A DNA stretch of 40,232 bases from an uncultured Acidobacteriota bacterium (lineage in GTDB: Bacteria; Acidobacteriota; Blastocatellia; RBC074), in NCBI GenBank assembly GCA_903862855.1, contig CAIOZW010000400.1, positions 1-40,232 of the forward strand. The letters are read 5' to 3'. The position numbers and the translations under genes were made by a program. The notes under the pieces are model-generated. The model had not been told where the DNA came from. It searched no databases and worked only from the letters and a program-made list of their open reading frames with translations. Below are positions 9,693 through 18,387 of the stretch, piece by piece; position 1 is the first letter of the stretch; every line of letters starts with the position of its first letter.

Positions 9693-10988
9693 ATGCGGCG
9701 CCTTCTCTTCATCCTCATTCTGAGTTTCTCGATTCTGGCCGGACTTTGGATCTATCGCCAATTTGTCGCAGTTGCGCTGATCACATGGGGAGATGATCAG
9801 GTGACCCGGGATGAGGCTCTGGCCTACGCTCCGGGAGATCCCGGAGTGATAGCCGCGCGGGCCAAGTACCTGACCTATCGGGCAGAGATGCCCGATCCGC
9901 AGCAGGGAGTGGCTGAGCTGCGCCGTGCGGTGAGGTTGACGCCGTACGATTACCGTTATTGGCTCGAGCTGGCACGGGCGGCCGAGAACAATGGAGAGAC
10001 TGACGCGGCGGCAAAGGCCTACGATCGTGCGCACTTACTGGCGCCACGCTATTTCGAGACGGCCTGGAGCCTGGCAAACTTCAAGCTGCGGCGAGGAGAG
10101 AGCGAAGCTGCGATCGAGGCCTTTCACGAGGCACTGCTGATCTCCGAAAACCGGCCTGGCGTGACAAATGGTCGAGCCGCGCTCAATGTCTTCGATGTCC
10201 TGACGCAATCACTTGGTCTCGATCTGCAGATATTGCAACGGGTCGCTCCGGCCGATGCGGAAGCCCAGTCCTGGCTGGCCTGGTATCTGGCGAGTCGCGG
10301 CGAGCTCGACCGGGCCATGGAGATCTTCCGACGCCTTCCGCAAGATGATGGGGTCTCCCGGCAGGAGCTGGTGAAGCAACTGCTCCACGCGGCGCAGGGA
10401 GGTGGTCGTTTTGCCGAGGCTCGTGAGGCGTGGGCGGGCCTCGCGCAGTCGCCACCTGCAGGCGGGGAACTGATCCTTAATGGCGGATTCGAAGCGACAC
10501 CGCTGACCGACCGATATCAGCCATTGCGCGACACCGGGCTTGGTTTTGACTGGGTGCTCAGGCGACACGCCGAGGTGGTCGGTCGCCGTGATGATGAGCT
10601 TGCACATACCGGTCAGCGATCGCTTCTCATCTCCTTCCCGATGGCCATGGCGACCCCCTTTGCGAACATCTCCCAGCTGGTGCTGGTCGAACCGGGACGG
10701 ACATACCGACTCTCTCTCTATTGTCGGGCAAGCAACCTGCCGTTGGAGGCAGCGTGGATCGAGATCGTCGATCCGCGACCCACGGTAGCCGAGGGTGAAC
10801 TTTTCGCGGTCCGGGTCCAACTGCCGCGGCAGACCGCTGACTGGCAATTGGTCGAGCAGACATTCAGCATTCCGTCGGGGGTGAGTGCAGTCAGAATTCT
10901 GCTCTGCAGCCCGCTCTATCGTCAGGTCGATCCGCTTCGGCGGGCGGATCTGCGGCTTGATGATCTTTCTCTGATCAGAGTCGACTGA
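9693..10988 (+). CDS. Membrane-anchored TPR protein with C-terminal beta-sandwich (carbohydrate-binding-like) domain
   Basis: The 431-residue product begins with a signal anchor (LLFILILSFSILAGLWIY). Tetratricopeptide-like helical repeats cover about residues 40-245 (for example YWLELARAAENNGETDAAAKAYDRAHLLAP and the following repeat). The C-terminal 170 residues start LILNGGFEATPL and contain GQRSLLISF, YRLSLYCRA and LDDLSLIRV, the pattern of jelly-roll CBM-like domains that bind sugars in many secreted proteins. It begins six bases after the Wzc stop and is followed by a Wzy/ligase-type gene, so it is part of the export operon. It may bind nascent polysaccharide in the periplasm and scaffold the machinery; that is inference. 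I know no named family for this combination. Confidence 0.8.
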   Translation: MRRLLFILILSFSILAGLWIYRQFVAVALITWGDDQVTRDEALAYAPGDPGVIAARAKYLTYRAEMPDPQQGVAELRRAVRLTPYDYRYWLELARAAENNGETDAAAKAYDRAHLLAPRYFETAWSLANFKLRRGESEAAIEAFHEALLISENRPGVTNGRAALNVFDVLTQSLGLDLQILQRVAPADAEAQSWLAWYLASRGELDRAMEIFRRLPQDDGVSRQELVKQLLHAAQGGGRFAEAREAWAGLAQSPPAGGELILNGGFEATPLTDRYQPLRDTGLGFDWVLRRHAEVVGRRDDELAHTGQRSLLISFPMAMATPFANISQLVLVEPGRTYRLSLYCRASNLPLEAAWIEIVDPRPTVAEGELFAVRVQLPRQTADWQLVEQTFSIPSGVSAVRILLCSPLYRQVDPLRRADLRLDDLSLIRVD

Positions 10989-11024
10989 GCTGGAGCAGCG
11001 GAGACTATTGGTGGACTCAGAATT

Positions 11025-12344
11025 ATGAAGGCCGAGAGAATTGAACAGGTACTCCTCATCCATCTGCTCGTAACGGTGATCCTCGCCGTGCTCGCCTTTG
11101 GCACGGTTGAGTCATGGTCACTGGCCATCTTTGAGATCAATGCCCTGGTGATGGCGGTAATGCTTGGTCTGCTTCAGGTGGTCGATGACGATTTTGAGTG
11201 GCGGCGGCTCCGGTTCTCACTCCCGCTCTGGGGATTGCTGCTCTGGGGAATCGTGCAGATACTCCCTTTTGGCAGCGCGGCAGCACCGGGAGGGATGCCC
11301 GAGAGCTTGCCACTCGAGCAGTTACGCCTGGCAACGATCTCAAAGGACCCGCAGGCAACTCGCGAAGCCGTCGCGAGACTGCTGGCACTGGCAATCTATT
11401 TTACGGTGGCCCTCCAGGTCTTTCGGCGTAATCCGGCACGGCGACTCGCCCTGACCGTTCTCTCGATCTTTGGCCTGGCCATCTCTCTCCTTGCGATTGC
11501 CCAGCGGTTGACGTGGAATGGGCGCCTCTACTGGATACGCCAGGTCTCGGCCTTCGTCTCGCCGTTTGGTCCATACGGGAACTACAACCACTTTGCCGGA
11601 ATGGTGGAGCTTCTCTTTCCGCTCCCTTTTGCCTGGCTGATCTTTGCCAGGTGTCGGATCGAGGAGCGGATCATCCACGCACTTGCTGTATTGGTCATGG
11701 TCTCTGCTGCAGTTCTCTCCATGTCGCGGGCAGGGATGCTTACGGTTGGACTTCAGTTGTTGCTCTTTGGAGTGGTGATAATTGTCGGTCGAAGAGGTTC
11801 CGGAGAGAGAAGGCTGCCTCTGCCGGTATTTATCGTGGTCGCGGCCGTGCTCCTCAGCCTCCTGATCGGCTACCAGCCTCTGCGAAGGCGGTTCGATACC
11901 ATTCAGCAGGGAGCAGCCGAGCATTCGGTCGTTACCCGTCTTGCCTATTGGAAGGCTTCGTGGCAGATGTTTCGTGACCATCCGCTGACTGGGGTCGGCC
12001 TCGGAGCGTTTCCAGCGGTCTATCCACTCTATGGCAGCTCTTCTTCCCGCTTCGAGAGGGTGGAACAGGTGCATAATGACTATCTTCAACTGCTGACGGA
12101 TGCCGGATTGGTTGGAGGTCTGATCGGAGCAGTCGCGCTGGTCTGGTTTCTACGGACAACCTTGCCAAGGTTTTACCTGAGGAGTGGGCGGCAAGGGCTG
12201 CCGATTGTGCTTGGGGCGTCAATTGGTGTGACCGGTCTGCTGGTGCACAGTCTGCTCGATTTCAATCTCCAGATTCCTGCCAATGCGCTGCTCTTTCTTC
12301 TCCTGGTGGCGCTTGCGGTATCCTTCGAATCGGGAGAGGAATAG
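11025..12344 (+). CDS. O-antigen ligase/polymerase family (Wzy_C) membrane protein
   Basis: The 439-residue protein has about ten or more hydrophobic segments. It carries the Wzy_C/WaaL signature region with a large periplasmic loop after residue 290 (HSVVTRLAYWKASWQMF, DHPLTGVGLGAF) ending in HNDYLQLLTDAGLVGG. Proteins of this family either polymerise lipid-linked repeat units (Wzy) or ligate polysaccharide to an acceptor (WaaL, and PglL-type protein O-glycosyltransferases). Sequence alone does not separate these roles. Because a second protein of the same family lies at 20388-21764, one may be the polymerase and the other the ligase. The ATG lies 36 nt after the preceding stop. Confidence 0.87.
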   Translation: MKAERIEQVLLIHLLVTVILAVLAFGTVESWSLAIFEINALVMAVMLGLLQVVDDDFEWRRLRFSLPLWGLLLWGIVQILPFGSAAAPGGMPESLPLEQLRLATISKDPQATREAVARLLALAIYFTVALQVFRRNPARRLALTVLSIFGLAISLLAIAQRLTWNGRLYWIRQVSAFVSPFGPYGNYNHFAGMVELLFPLPFAWLIFARCRIEERIIHALAVLVMVSAAVLSMSRAGMLTVGLQLLLFGVVIIVGRRGSGERRLPLPVFIVVAAVLLSLLIGYQPLRRRFDTIQQGAAEHSVVTRLAYWKASWQMFRDHPLTGVGLGAFPAVYPLYGSSSSRFERVEQVHNDYLQLLTDAGLVGGLIGAVALVWFLRTTLPRFYLRSGRQGLPIVLGASIGVTGLLVHSLLDFNLQIPANALLFLLLVALAVSFESGEE

Positions 12345-12424
12345 AGTCCCTTCCGAATGATTCCACTTTGAACCAGGGACTGTCGTTCCGTCTGACTTGA
12401 TCGTCTCGTGATTGGTGATAGCGT

Positions 12425-13111
12425 ATGACCCCCGATACCATAACTGAGATTAAGACAACCGATTCGCTTCGCAGGCTGAACATAGGCTGTGGAGATCGCC
12501 CGTCAGTCGGTTGGATAAATTATGACAATTCGATGAGCGTCAAGCTGGGTCGACTGCCCCTGATCCCGGTCATCCTGGCGCGGTTAGGGATGATTGCGAA
12601 GAGCCAGCTCAATTTTGCACGCATTGCGCAGGAGAGTGGAATCCGCTATGCGAACGTGACGCAGAGGATCCCGGAGGCCGATGCATCGGTCGATGTGATC
12701 TACTCTTGTCACATGCTTGAACATCTGACACGTGACGAGGCACTCCGGTTCCTCCACGAGACACGGCGTGTCCTGAAGCCTCGAGGAGTGGTGAGATTAG
12801 TTGTCCCGGATCTGAAGATACTGGTCGGTAACTATCTTGAAAATGGGAGGGGGGACGATTTTGTAGAGAGTCTCTTCATCATTCCGACCGAACCAGATGG
12901 AATACTTGCCCGGCTGAAGAGACTCCTTGTTGGAGGTCGGCTCCATCTGTGGATGTATGATGCCCGCTCGCTCCAGGAACTGATGCACAAGGCTGGATTT
13001 GCCAGTGTGGTCGCGCTTCGACCGGGAGAGACGACGATCGATGGTCTTGAGGGGATCGATCTCGCGGAGCGGGCAGAGGAGAGCCTCTATGTCGAGGCAG
13101 TCAATTCCTGA
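12425..13111 (+). CDS. SAM-dependent methyltransferase, Methyltransf_11 type
   Basis: The 228-residue protein shows the class I SAM-binding motif in LNIGCGDRPSVGWINYD. A second motif is DVIYSCHMLEHLTRDEALRFL, followed by LKPRGVVRLVVPDL, the layout of small-molecule methyltransferases in polysaccharide loci. The likely target is a sugar hydroxyl or amino group of the exopolysaccharide or its lipid intermediate. The ATG start gives the full Rossmann fold. A short 7-bp inverted repeat (12345-12351 with 12375-12381) lies in the 80-nt gap upstream. Confidence 0.85.
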   Translation: MTPDTITEIKTTDSLRRLNIGCGDRPSVGWINYDNSMSVKLGRLPLIPVILARLGMIAKSQLNFARIAQESGIRYANVTQRIPEADASVDVIYSCHMLEHLTRDEALRFLHETRRVLKPRGVVRLVVPDLKILVGNYLENGRGDDFVESLFIIPTEPDGILARLKRLLVGGRLHLWMYDARSLQELMHKAGFASVVALRPGETTIDGLEGIDLAERAEESLYVEAVNS

Positions 13112-13125
13112 CCAGGAGTAGAGGT

Positions 13126-14544
13126 ATGCCCGAGCAAATGGAGAGGTCTGTAGAGGGAGACGGTTCGCAGTGGAATGAGAGATTGCTTAAGTTGAGGGCC
13201 ATTATCAGATGGCAGCCATTCGATCAGTCGACCAGTGAAGGCCGGTCGCTGGAGCGCTACCGCCGCGCAGGTTTGACGGCGCTCACCTCTCTCAGCGCGA
13301 AGGGAATTACTGCCCTGACCATGCTCGTTTCAGTTCCTCTGACGGTCGACTACCTTGGTCTTGAGCGATATGGATTGTGGATGGCGATCAGTTCCCTGAT
13401 CGCTGTCCTGAGCTTTGCCGACCTTGGAATCGGGAATGGTCTGGTCAATCTGCTTGCCGAGGCGAATGGCAGGGATGACCGTGAAGCGGCAATCAGATAT
13501 GTGTCGAATGCATTCATCTTGCTGCTCGGGATCGCTCTGCTGATTGTCGTCATCTTCCTGCTCGTCTATCCATTCGTCCCCTGGACCGCATTTTTCAAGG
13601 TAGAATCTGATCAGGCTGCCCGGGAGCTCGGGCCATCGATCCTCCTGCTGCTCATCTGTTTTGCGGTGAGTATCCCGCTCAGCCTGGTGGAACGCATCAG
13701 AATTGGTTATCAGGAAGGATACGTCAACAGCGGCTGGCAGACGCTGGGGAGTGTCGGCGGACTGCTCCTGGTCCTGGTGGCGATCAGCTTCGAGGGTGGG
13801 CTGCCGTGGCTGGTGCTGGCCATGGCCGGGACACCAATCCTCGCGACCGCTGGCAACGCGCTTCATCATTTTTACTGGCGTCGTCCGTGGTTGAAGCCGG
13901 ATCCTGGGCATCGCGATCGCGCAACACTGGCCAGTCTCTCCAGCATCGGCAGTCAGTTTCTGATCTTCCAGATCCTGACGGCCGTCGGACTGGCAAGTGA
14001 CAATCTGATCATCGCGAGGATTCTTGGAGCTACTGAGGTTGCCGGGTATGCCGTAGTCCAGAAGCTCTATTCGCTGGCACTGCTGCCGCAGTTCATTGTT
14101 GCCCCTCTTTGGCCAGCATTTGGCGAAGCTCTGACGCGACGTGAGTATGCGTGGGCGGGACGGACGTTGCGTCGCGGAATAATTGTCAGTGTTCTACTGG
14201 CTTCAATCATCGCGATCCCCCTGTTTATCTTTGGCCGAACGATCGTCGGTTGGTGGGCTGGGGGTGGGCTGGTACCATCGGCAATCCTCCTCGGTGGGTT
14301 CACCTGTCAGATGATTCTGGGGGCATATGGTGGGGCGATGACAGCTTTTTTGAACAGCAGTGAGGCGCTCCATCGGCAGGTATTCTTCTATGGGTTTGCC
14401 TCGCTCAGCGCCATCCTGTTAAAAATTGTCATGGCGACGTCGTGGCAGGTTGCCGGTGTCGCCTGGGCGACGGTGCTGGCTTATGGTCTATTCTATGCGA
14501 TTCCGGCGTGGATACTCGCCCGACGAATCCTGCGTGGATCCTGA
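13126..14544 (+). CDS. Wzx-type polysaccharide flippase (MATE/MVF superfamily)
   Basis: The 472-residue integral membrane protein has about 12-14 predicted helices beginning at about residue 45 (AGLTALTSLSAKGITALT). FADLGIGNGLVNLLA, the typical first cytoplasmic loop of Wzx-like flippases, is present. Such proteins turn undecaprenyl-diphosphate-linked repeat units from the inner to the outer leaflet of the cytoplasmic membrane. The N-terminal 40 residues are hydrophilic and longer than usual. AGGAG and GAGG lie before the ATG, 15 nt after the methyltransferase stop, so it is in the same operon. Confidence 0.9.
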   Translation: MPEQMERSVEGDGSQWNERLLKLRAIIRWQPFDQSTSEGRSLERYRRAGLTALTSLSAKGITALTMLVSVPLTVDYLGLERYGLWMAISSLIAVLSFADLGIGNGLVNLLAEANGRDDREAAIRYVSNAFILLLGIALLIVVIFLLVYPFVPWTAFFKVESDQAARELGPSILLLLICFAVSIPLSLVERIRIGYQEGYVNSGWQTLGSVGGLLLVLVAISFEGGLPWLVLAMAGTPILATAGNALHHFYWRRPWLKPDPGHRDRATLASLSSIGSQFLIFQILTAVGLASDNLIIARILGATEVAGYAVVQKLYSLALLPQFIVAPLWPAFGEALTRREYAWAGRTLRRGIIVSVLLASIIAIPLFIFGRTIVGWWAGGGLVPSAILLGGFTCQMILGAYGGAMTAFLNSSEALHRQVFFYGFASLSAILLKIVMATSWQVAGVAWATVLAYGLFYAIPAWILARRILRGS

Positions 14545-14588
14545 GTGCAACGTGCCAGGAATTGGTGAAGAGCCAGGCAAGGGAGAAG

Positions 14589-15479
14589 ATGAAGAGAATA
14601 TTCAGGAGCATCGCCATCCGGTGCTACGTGACAATCAGGACGGCCCTCTATCGTTTGCGGAGACTGACCGGCCGCCCGGTCTCATTCAAAGTCGCCTCTT
14701 CTCTGCGAATCCTTCTCTATCCGGTCGGGCAGATTGCCGAGCTGCTCTACACTTCGCGCTTCGAGCGGCGGGACCTCGCGCTGGTCGCCCGACTGCTTCG
14801 ACCAGGGATGAAGGTCGTCGACATCGGTGCGAACATCGGACTCTACTCGATCCTTGCCGGGAAGAGGGTCGCGCCAGGTGGTCGAGTCTGGTCATTCGAA
14901 CCGTCGGTGGAGACGACGCTGAGGCTCCACCGTAATCTGCAACTGAATGGCGTAACGACGGTGACGACGGTCAGGACTGCTCTTGCAGAGAGCAGTGGCG
15001 GAGTTCTCGAGCTGGCGCGTGATCGCGGGAGAGGTGATGGAGAGAGGTTTCTCGTTGCCGGCGGGGCTATCGGTCGTCTGGGTGAAGAGCAGCCGGCAAT
15101 CGAGGATGTTGAATCGGTTCCGGTGACGACTCTCGATGAATACTTTTCAGCGGAACCGCTCGACTCATCGAAGATCGATTTTCTGAAGATCGATATCGAG
15201 GGTGGTGAGCTGCTGGTCTTCAGTGGCGCAAGGCGTCTGCTGGAAGAGAACAGGCAGCTGGTGATCATGTTTGAGAGTACACCGGAGGGCTCAGACCGTT
15301 ATGGTTACCGGCAGGAGGATCTCTTCGCGTTTCTCCGTGGGTTCGGTTTTCATATCTTCTACTGGGATCGAGAGGCCAGGGATTGGCGCAATGATGCGGA
15401 CCGATTATTGACTGCCGGAAATCTCTGGGCGACCCGTGATCGTGGACGGCTGCCCGACTGGAGTCGAGCCGAAGGGTGA
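14589..15479 (+). CDS. FkbM-family SAM methyltransferase
   Basis: The 296-residue protein has an N-terminal basic/hydrophobic stretch, then the FkbM methyltransferase domain: VVDIGANIGLYSILAGKRV (SAM motif I), WSFEPSVETTLRLHRNL, and KIDFLKIDIEGGELLVFSGA (motif with the acidic IDIEG). FkbM enzymes O-methylate sugars and polyketides; here a polysaccharide sugar is likely. The frame is open to 14442, but ATG 14589 is preferred because GGGAGAAG sits directly upstream and it begins after the flippase stop at 14544. Confidence 0.88.
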   Translation: MKRIFRSIAIRCYVTIRTALYRLRRLTGRPVSFKVASSLRILLYPVGQIAELLYTSRFERRDLALVARLLRPGMKVVDIGANIGLYSILAGKRVAPGGRVWSFEPSVETTLRLHRNLQLNGVTTVTTVRTALAESSGGVLELARDRGRGDGERFLVAGGAIGRLGEEQPAIEDVESVPVTTLDEYFSAEPLDSSKIDFLKIDIEGGELLVFSGARRLLEENRQLVIMFESTPEGSDRYGYRQEDLFAFLRGFGFHIFYWDREARDWRNDADRLLTAGNLWATRDRGRLPDWSRAEG

Positions 15480-15537
15480 GGTGGCAGTCTTGGACTCGTC
15501 GTGAGATCCAGCGCGATACCGGGAATGGAGAACCTGA

Positions 15538-16428
15538 ATGGAGTTGTGGCCAAAAATCTCAGTCATTACCCCGTCCTTCAATCAGGCTGGATTTCTCGAA
15601 CGGACGATCAGAAGCGTCCTTGACCAGAACTATCCTAACCTCGAGTACATCATTGTCGATGGAGGAAGTACGGATGGAAGCCTGGAGATTATCAGGAAGT
15701 ATGAGGAACGACTTGCCTGGTGGTGCAGTGAACCTGATGGTGGTCAGTCGGATGCACTGAACAAGGGATTTGGCCGGGCAACCGGAGATATTGTTGGCTG
15801 GCTCAACTCCGATGATCTCTATTGTCCCGGAGCGCTTGGGAAGGTTGGCAGATACCTTGATTGCCACCCGGAGGTGGATGCGGTTCACGGAAGCCTCTAC
15901 ATCATTGACGGAGAGGATCGACTTTTGGATGCATACTGGTCAGGCCCCTTTGGACTGGCCCAGGCGACATATATCTTTCACGTCGGTCTCAACTTTCATC
16001 AGCAGACACTCTTCTGGCGGCGTGAGCTGATGGAACGGGCTGGAACGATCGACCCAACCCTGAGGTTTTCGATGGACCGTGATTTTATCATTCGACTGCT
16101 GATGAATGGACGGTTTGGAGCATTGCGCGGATACCTTGGGGCATTTCGGGTTCACGATCAGGCCAAGTCTTCAACCATTCTCGAGGTGAGCGTTGCCGAG
16201 GATCGGTTGATCCATGACCGTTATCGGGACGATTTTCCACCACTGGTGTTGAACCTTGGCCTCAACCGGTGGTTGCTGCGACTCGTGCGTCTTGGCAATC
16301 TCATCTATGATGCCCCGGCGGGTTATCTTGGTTATCGATTGGGACGGGCATTGGGACTTTCAGTACCAGTAGATTGGCTGCTTCGCGAACCATATCTTGG
16401 CAGAGAGGAGTCAGGCGCAGAGCGCTGA
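15538..16428 (+). CDS. Family 2 (GT-A) glycosyltransferase
   Basis: The 296-residue enzyme begins ISVITPSFNQAGFLERTIRSVL, the nucleotide-binding start of GT2. It continues with VDGGSTDGSLEII, EPDGGQSDALNKGF and the metal-binding motif in WLNSDD. The acceptor-side region includes MDRDFIIRLL. It would add one sugar to the lipid-linked repeat unit on the cytoplasmic face. The donor cannot be read from sequence. It starts 58 nt after the FkbM gene and is followed six bases later by the amidotransferase gene. Confidence 0.92.
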   Translation: MELWPKISVITPSFNQAGFLERTIRSVLDQNYPNLEYIIVDGGSTDGSLEIIRKYEERLAWWCSEPDGGQSDALNKGFGRATGDIVGWLNSDDLYCPGALGKVGRYLDCHPEVDAVHGSLYIIDGEDRLLDAYWSGPFGLAQATYIFHVGLNFHQQTLFWRRELMERAGTIDPTLRFSMDRDFIIRLLMNGRFGALRGYLGAFRVHDQAKSSTILEVSVAEDRLIHDRYRDDFPPLVLNLGLNRWLLRLVRLGNLIYDAPAGYLGYRLGRALGLSVPVDWLLREPYLGREESGAER

Positions 16429-16434
16429 GCGGAC

Positions 16435-18387
16435 ATGTGTGGAATTGCCGGAATCATCAGCCAGTCAAGCGGAGATCGGAGTGCAGAGGTCGACCGGATG
16501 GTCGAGGTGCTGGTTCATCGAGGGCCGGACGGTGTCGGGAGTTATGGGAACGAACACATCAATTTCGGGATGCGCCGGTTGAGTATCATCGATCTGGCTG
16601 GAGGTGATCAGCCTCTCTTCAATGAGGATCGCTCGCTGGTTCTGATTGCCAATGGAGAGATCTACAATTATGTCGAGTTGCGGCGAGAGCTGATCGAACG
16701 TGGCCATCATTTTCGCACCAACAGTGACTGTGAAGTCATTGTTCATCTCTACGAGGACTATCAGCAGGGATGTCTGGAGAGGCTGCGTGGAATGTTTGCC
16801 TTCGCCCTCTGGGACGAGAAGCGGAGGACGCTCTTGCTGGCCCGTGACCGGATGGGGGAGAAGCCGCTCTATCTCTTTGAATCGGAGGGCGAGCTGGTCT
16901 TCTCTTCCGAGCTGAAGTCGATTCTCAGGAGTGGGCACATTCGTTTTCAGCTCGATCCCCAGGCGATCGACAGCTACTTCCATTATGGATATGTGCCGGA
17001 GCCACAGACACCCCTGCGGGGAGTTCGCAAACTGCCGGCAGGACATTGTCTGACTGTTCGACTGGCAGAGAGGTCGGGGGTTGATGCGCCGGGTTTGAGG
17101 ATCGAGGAGCGTCCCTACTGGCGTATCGAAGATGCTCCACCAGTGGTGGGGGCGCCGGCAGAGTTGATTGGCGCAGAGTTGGAGACGATCAGTCGAATGA
17201 TCGTCCGGGCCGATGTCCCGGTTGGTGTTGCTCTCAGCGGAGGGCTCGACTCGAGTGTCGTGGCCGCGCTTGCCAACCGGGCCTCTCCCGGAACGATCAC
17301 TGCCTTTACCGTTGGCTATGAGGGTCACGGACGGAACGATGAGCGGGGCCTGGCACGTGAATTTGCCGATCATCTGCAGATTCCTCATCATGAGATCGTC
17401 CTGCGCACCGCTGAGGTTGTCGCCGGTTTTCCCGAACTGACGGCCTGGCAGGACGACCCGATTGCCGATATTGCCGGTTCGGGCTACCTGGCGGTGATGC
17501 GTCTTGCTCGTGAGCATGGAGTTCCGGTCATTCTGCAGGGGCACGGGGGCGATGAACTCTGCTGGGGGTATCATTGGGCACGACAGGCGGTTCATCAATC
17601 GCGCCGCAAGTTTGAGCTTTTGGCACAGGGCGGTCCGGCACTGACCGACTATCTGACGATCTACCCGCCAGCGAGATATAACCGCGGAACGCTTCTCCGA
17701 TGGCTTTTCGATCTGGGAGGGATCCGCAGCTCGATCGATCACTATCATCGTGATCGATCAAGTCCGGCCGACCGGCTCGTCTTTTATGATCTCTCTCCTG
17801 ATTTCAGGGTGGCCCAGCGGGAGATGGATCGCTACTACACGAGGCCGTTTCTTGAATCGCTGGCTGCGACAGATCCTGCCGACCTCTTCAGTCTCGGGAC
17901 CTCGAGTGCGGCCAGGCATGACGAGGCTGCACTCGAGGTCGAGATCACCAGGCTCCTCTGTGCGACCTATCTGATGGAGAATGGCATCGCGCAGGGGGAT
18001 CGGCTCAGTATGGCCTCGTCGGTGGAACTGCGGCTTCCCCTGATCGATTATCGCCTGGTCGAACTGCTGATCGGGCTACGCAAGAGCCAGCCCGATGCCG
18101 GGCTTGAGCCCAAACAGTGGCTGCGTGAGGCAATGACCGGTATTCTTCCACCCTGGGTCATGGCCCGGCCAAAGCGTGGCTTTACGCCGCCAGTTCGTCA
18201 GTGGCACCAGGCTCTCTTCAATGCCTATGGTGACCAGCTCCAAAATGGATACCTGGTTCAATCCGGGATCATCTCACCAGCGGCTGGGACAGAGCTTGCC
18301 GGCGGCGATTTTCCATTTGGAGTGACCGCGCCACTCTCATTCAAGGCCCTCGTCCTCGAGTTATGGTGCAGGAATTTTCAGGCATGA
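16435..18387 (+). CDS. AsnB-type glutamine-dependent asparagine synthase/amidotransferase
   Basis: The 650-residue enzyme has an N-terminal class II glutaminase domain whose nucleophile Cys2 follows the initiator Met (MCGIAGI). Other glutaminase marks are HRGPDGVG, RRLSIIDLAGGDQP and NGEIYNY. The synthetase domain at about residue 230-600 carries the PP-loop SGGLDSSVVAAL, which binds ATP. Within polysaccharide clusters, proteins of this type are thought to amidate sugar acids or other precursors rather than to make free asparagine. That assignment here is inference from context. Spacing of six bases from the glycosyltransferase and a 4-nt overlap with the next gene indicate cotranscription and translational coupling. 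Confidence 0.9.
   Translation: MCGIAGIISQSSGDRSAEVDRMVEVLVHRGPDGVGSYGNEHINFGMRRLSIIDLAGGDQPLFNEDRSLVLIANGEIYNYVELRRELIERGHHFRTNSDCEVIVHLYEDYQQGCLERLRGMFAFALWDEKRRTLLLARDRMGEKPLYLFESEGELVFSSELKSILRSGHIRFQLDPQAIDSYFHYGYVPEPQTPLRGVRKLPAGHCLTVRLAERSGVDAPGLRIEERPYWRIEDAPPVVGAPAELIGAELETISRMIVRADVPVGVALSGGLDSSVVAALANRASPGTITAFTVGYEGHGRNDERGLAREFADHLQIPHHEIVLRTAEVVAGFPELTAWQDDPIADIAGSGYLAVMRLAREHGVPVILQGHGGDELCWGYHWARQAVHQSRRKFELLAQGGPALTDYLTIYPPARYNRGTLLRWLFDLGGIRSSIDHYHRDRSSPADRLVFYDLSPDFRVAQREMDRYYTRPFLESLAATDPADLFSLGTSSAARHDEAALEVEITRLLCATYLMENGIAQGDRLSMASSVELRLPLIDYRLVELLIGLRKSQPDAGLEPKQWLREAMTGILPPWVMARPKRGFTPPVRQWHQALFNAYGDQLQNGYLVQSGIISPAAGTELAGGDFPFGVTAPLSFKALVLELWCRNFQA

Noticed and set aside
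16465-17748. Minus-strand open frame of 427 codons inside the AsnB-type gene
   Set aside because: Shadow of the real gene; no recognisable motif, no ribosome-binding site.
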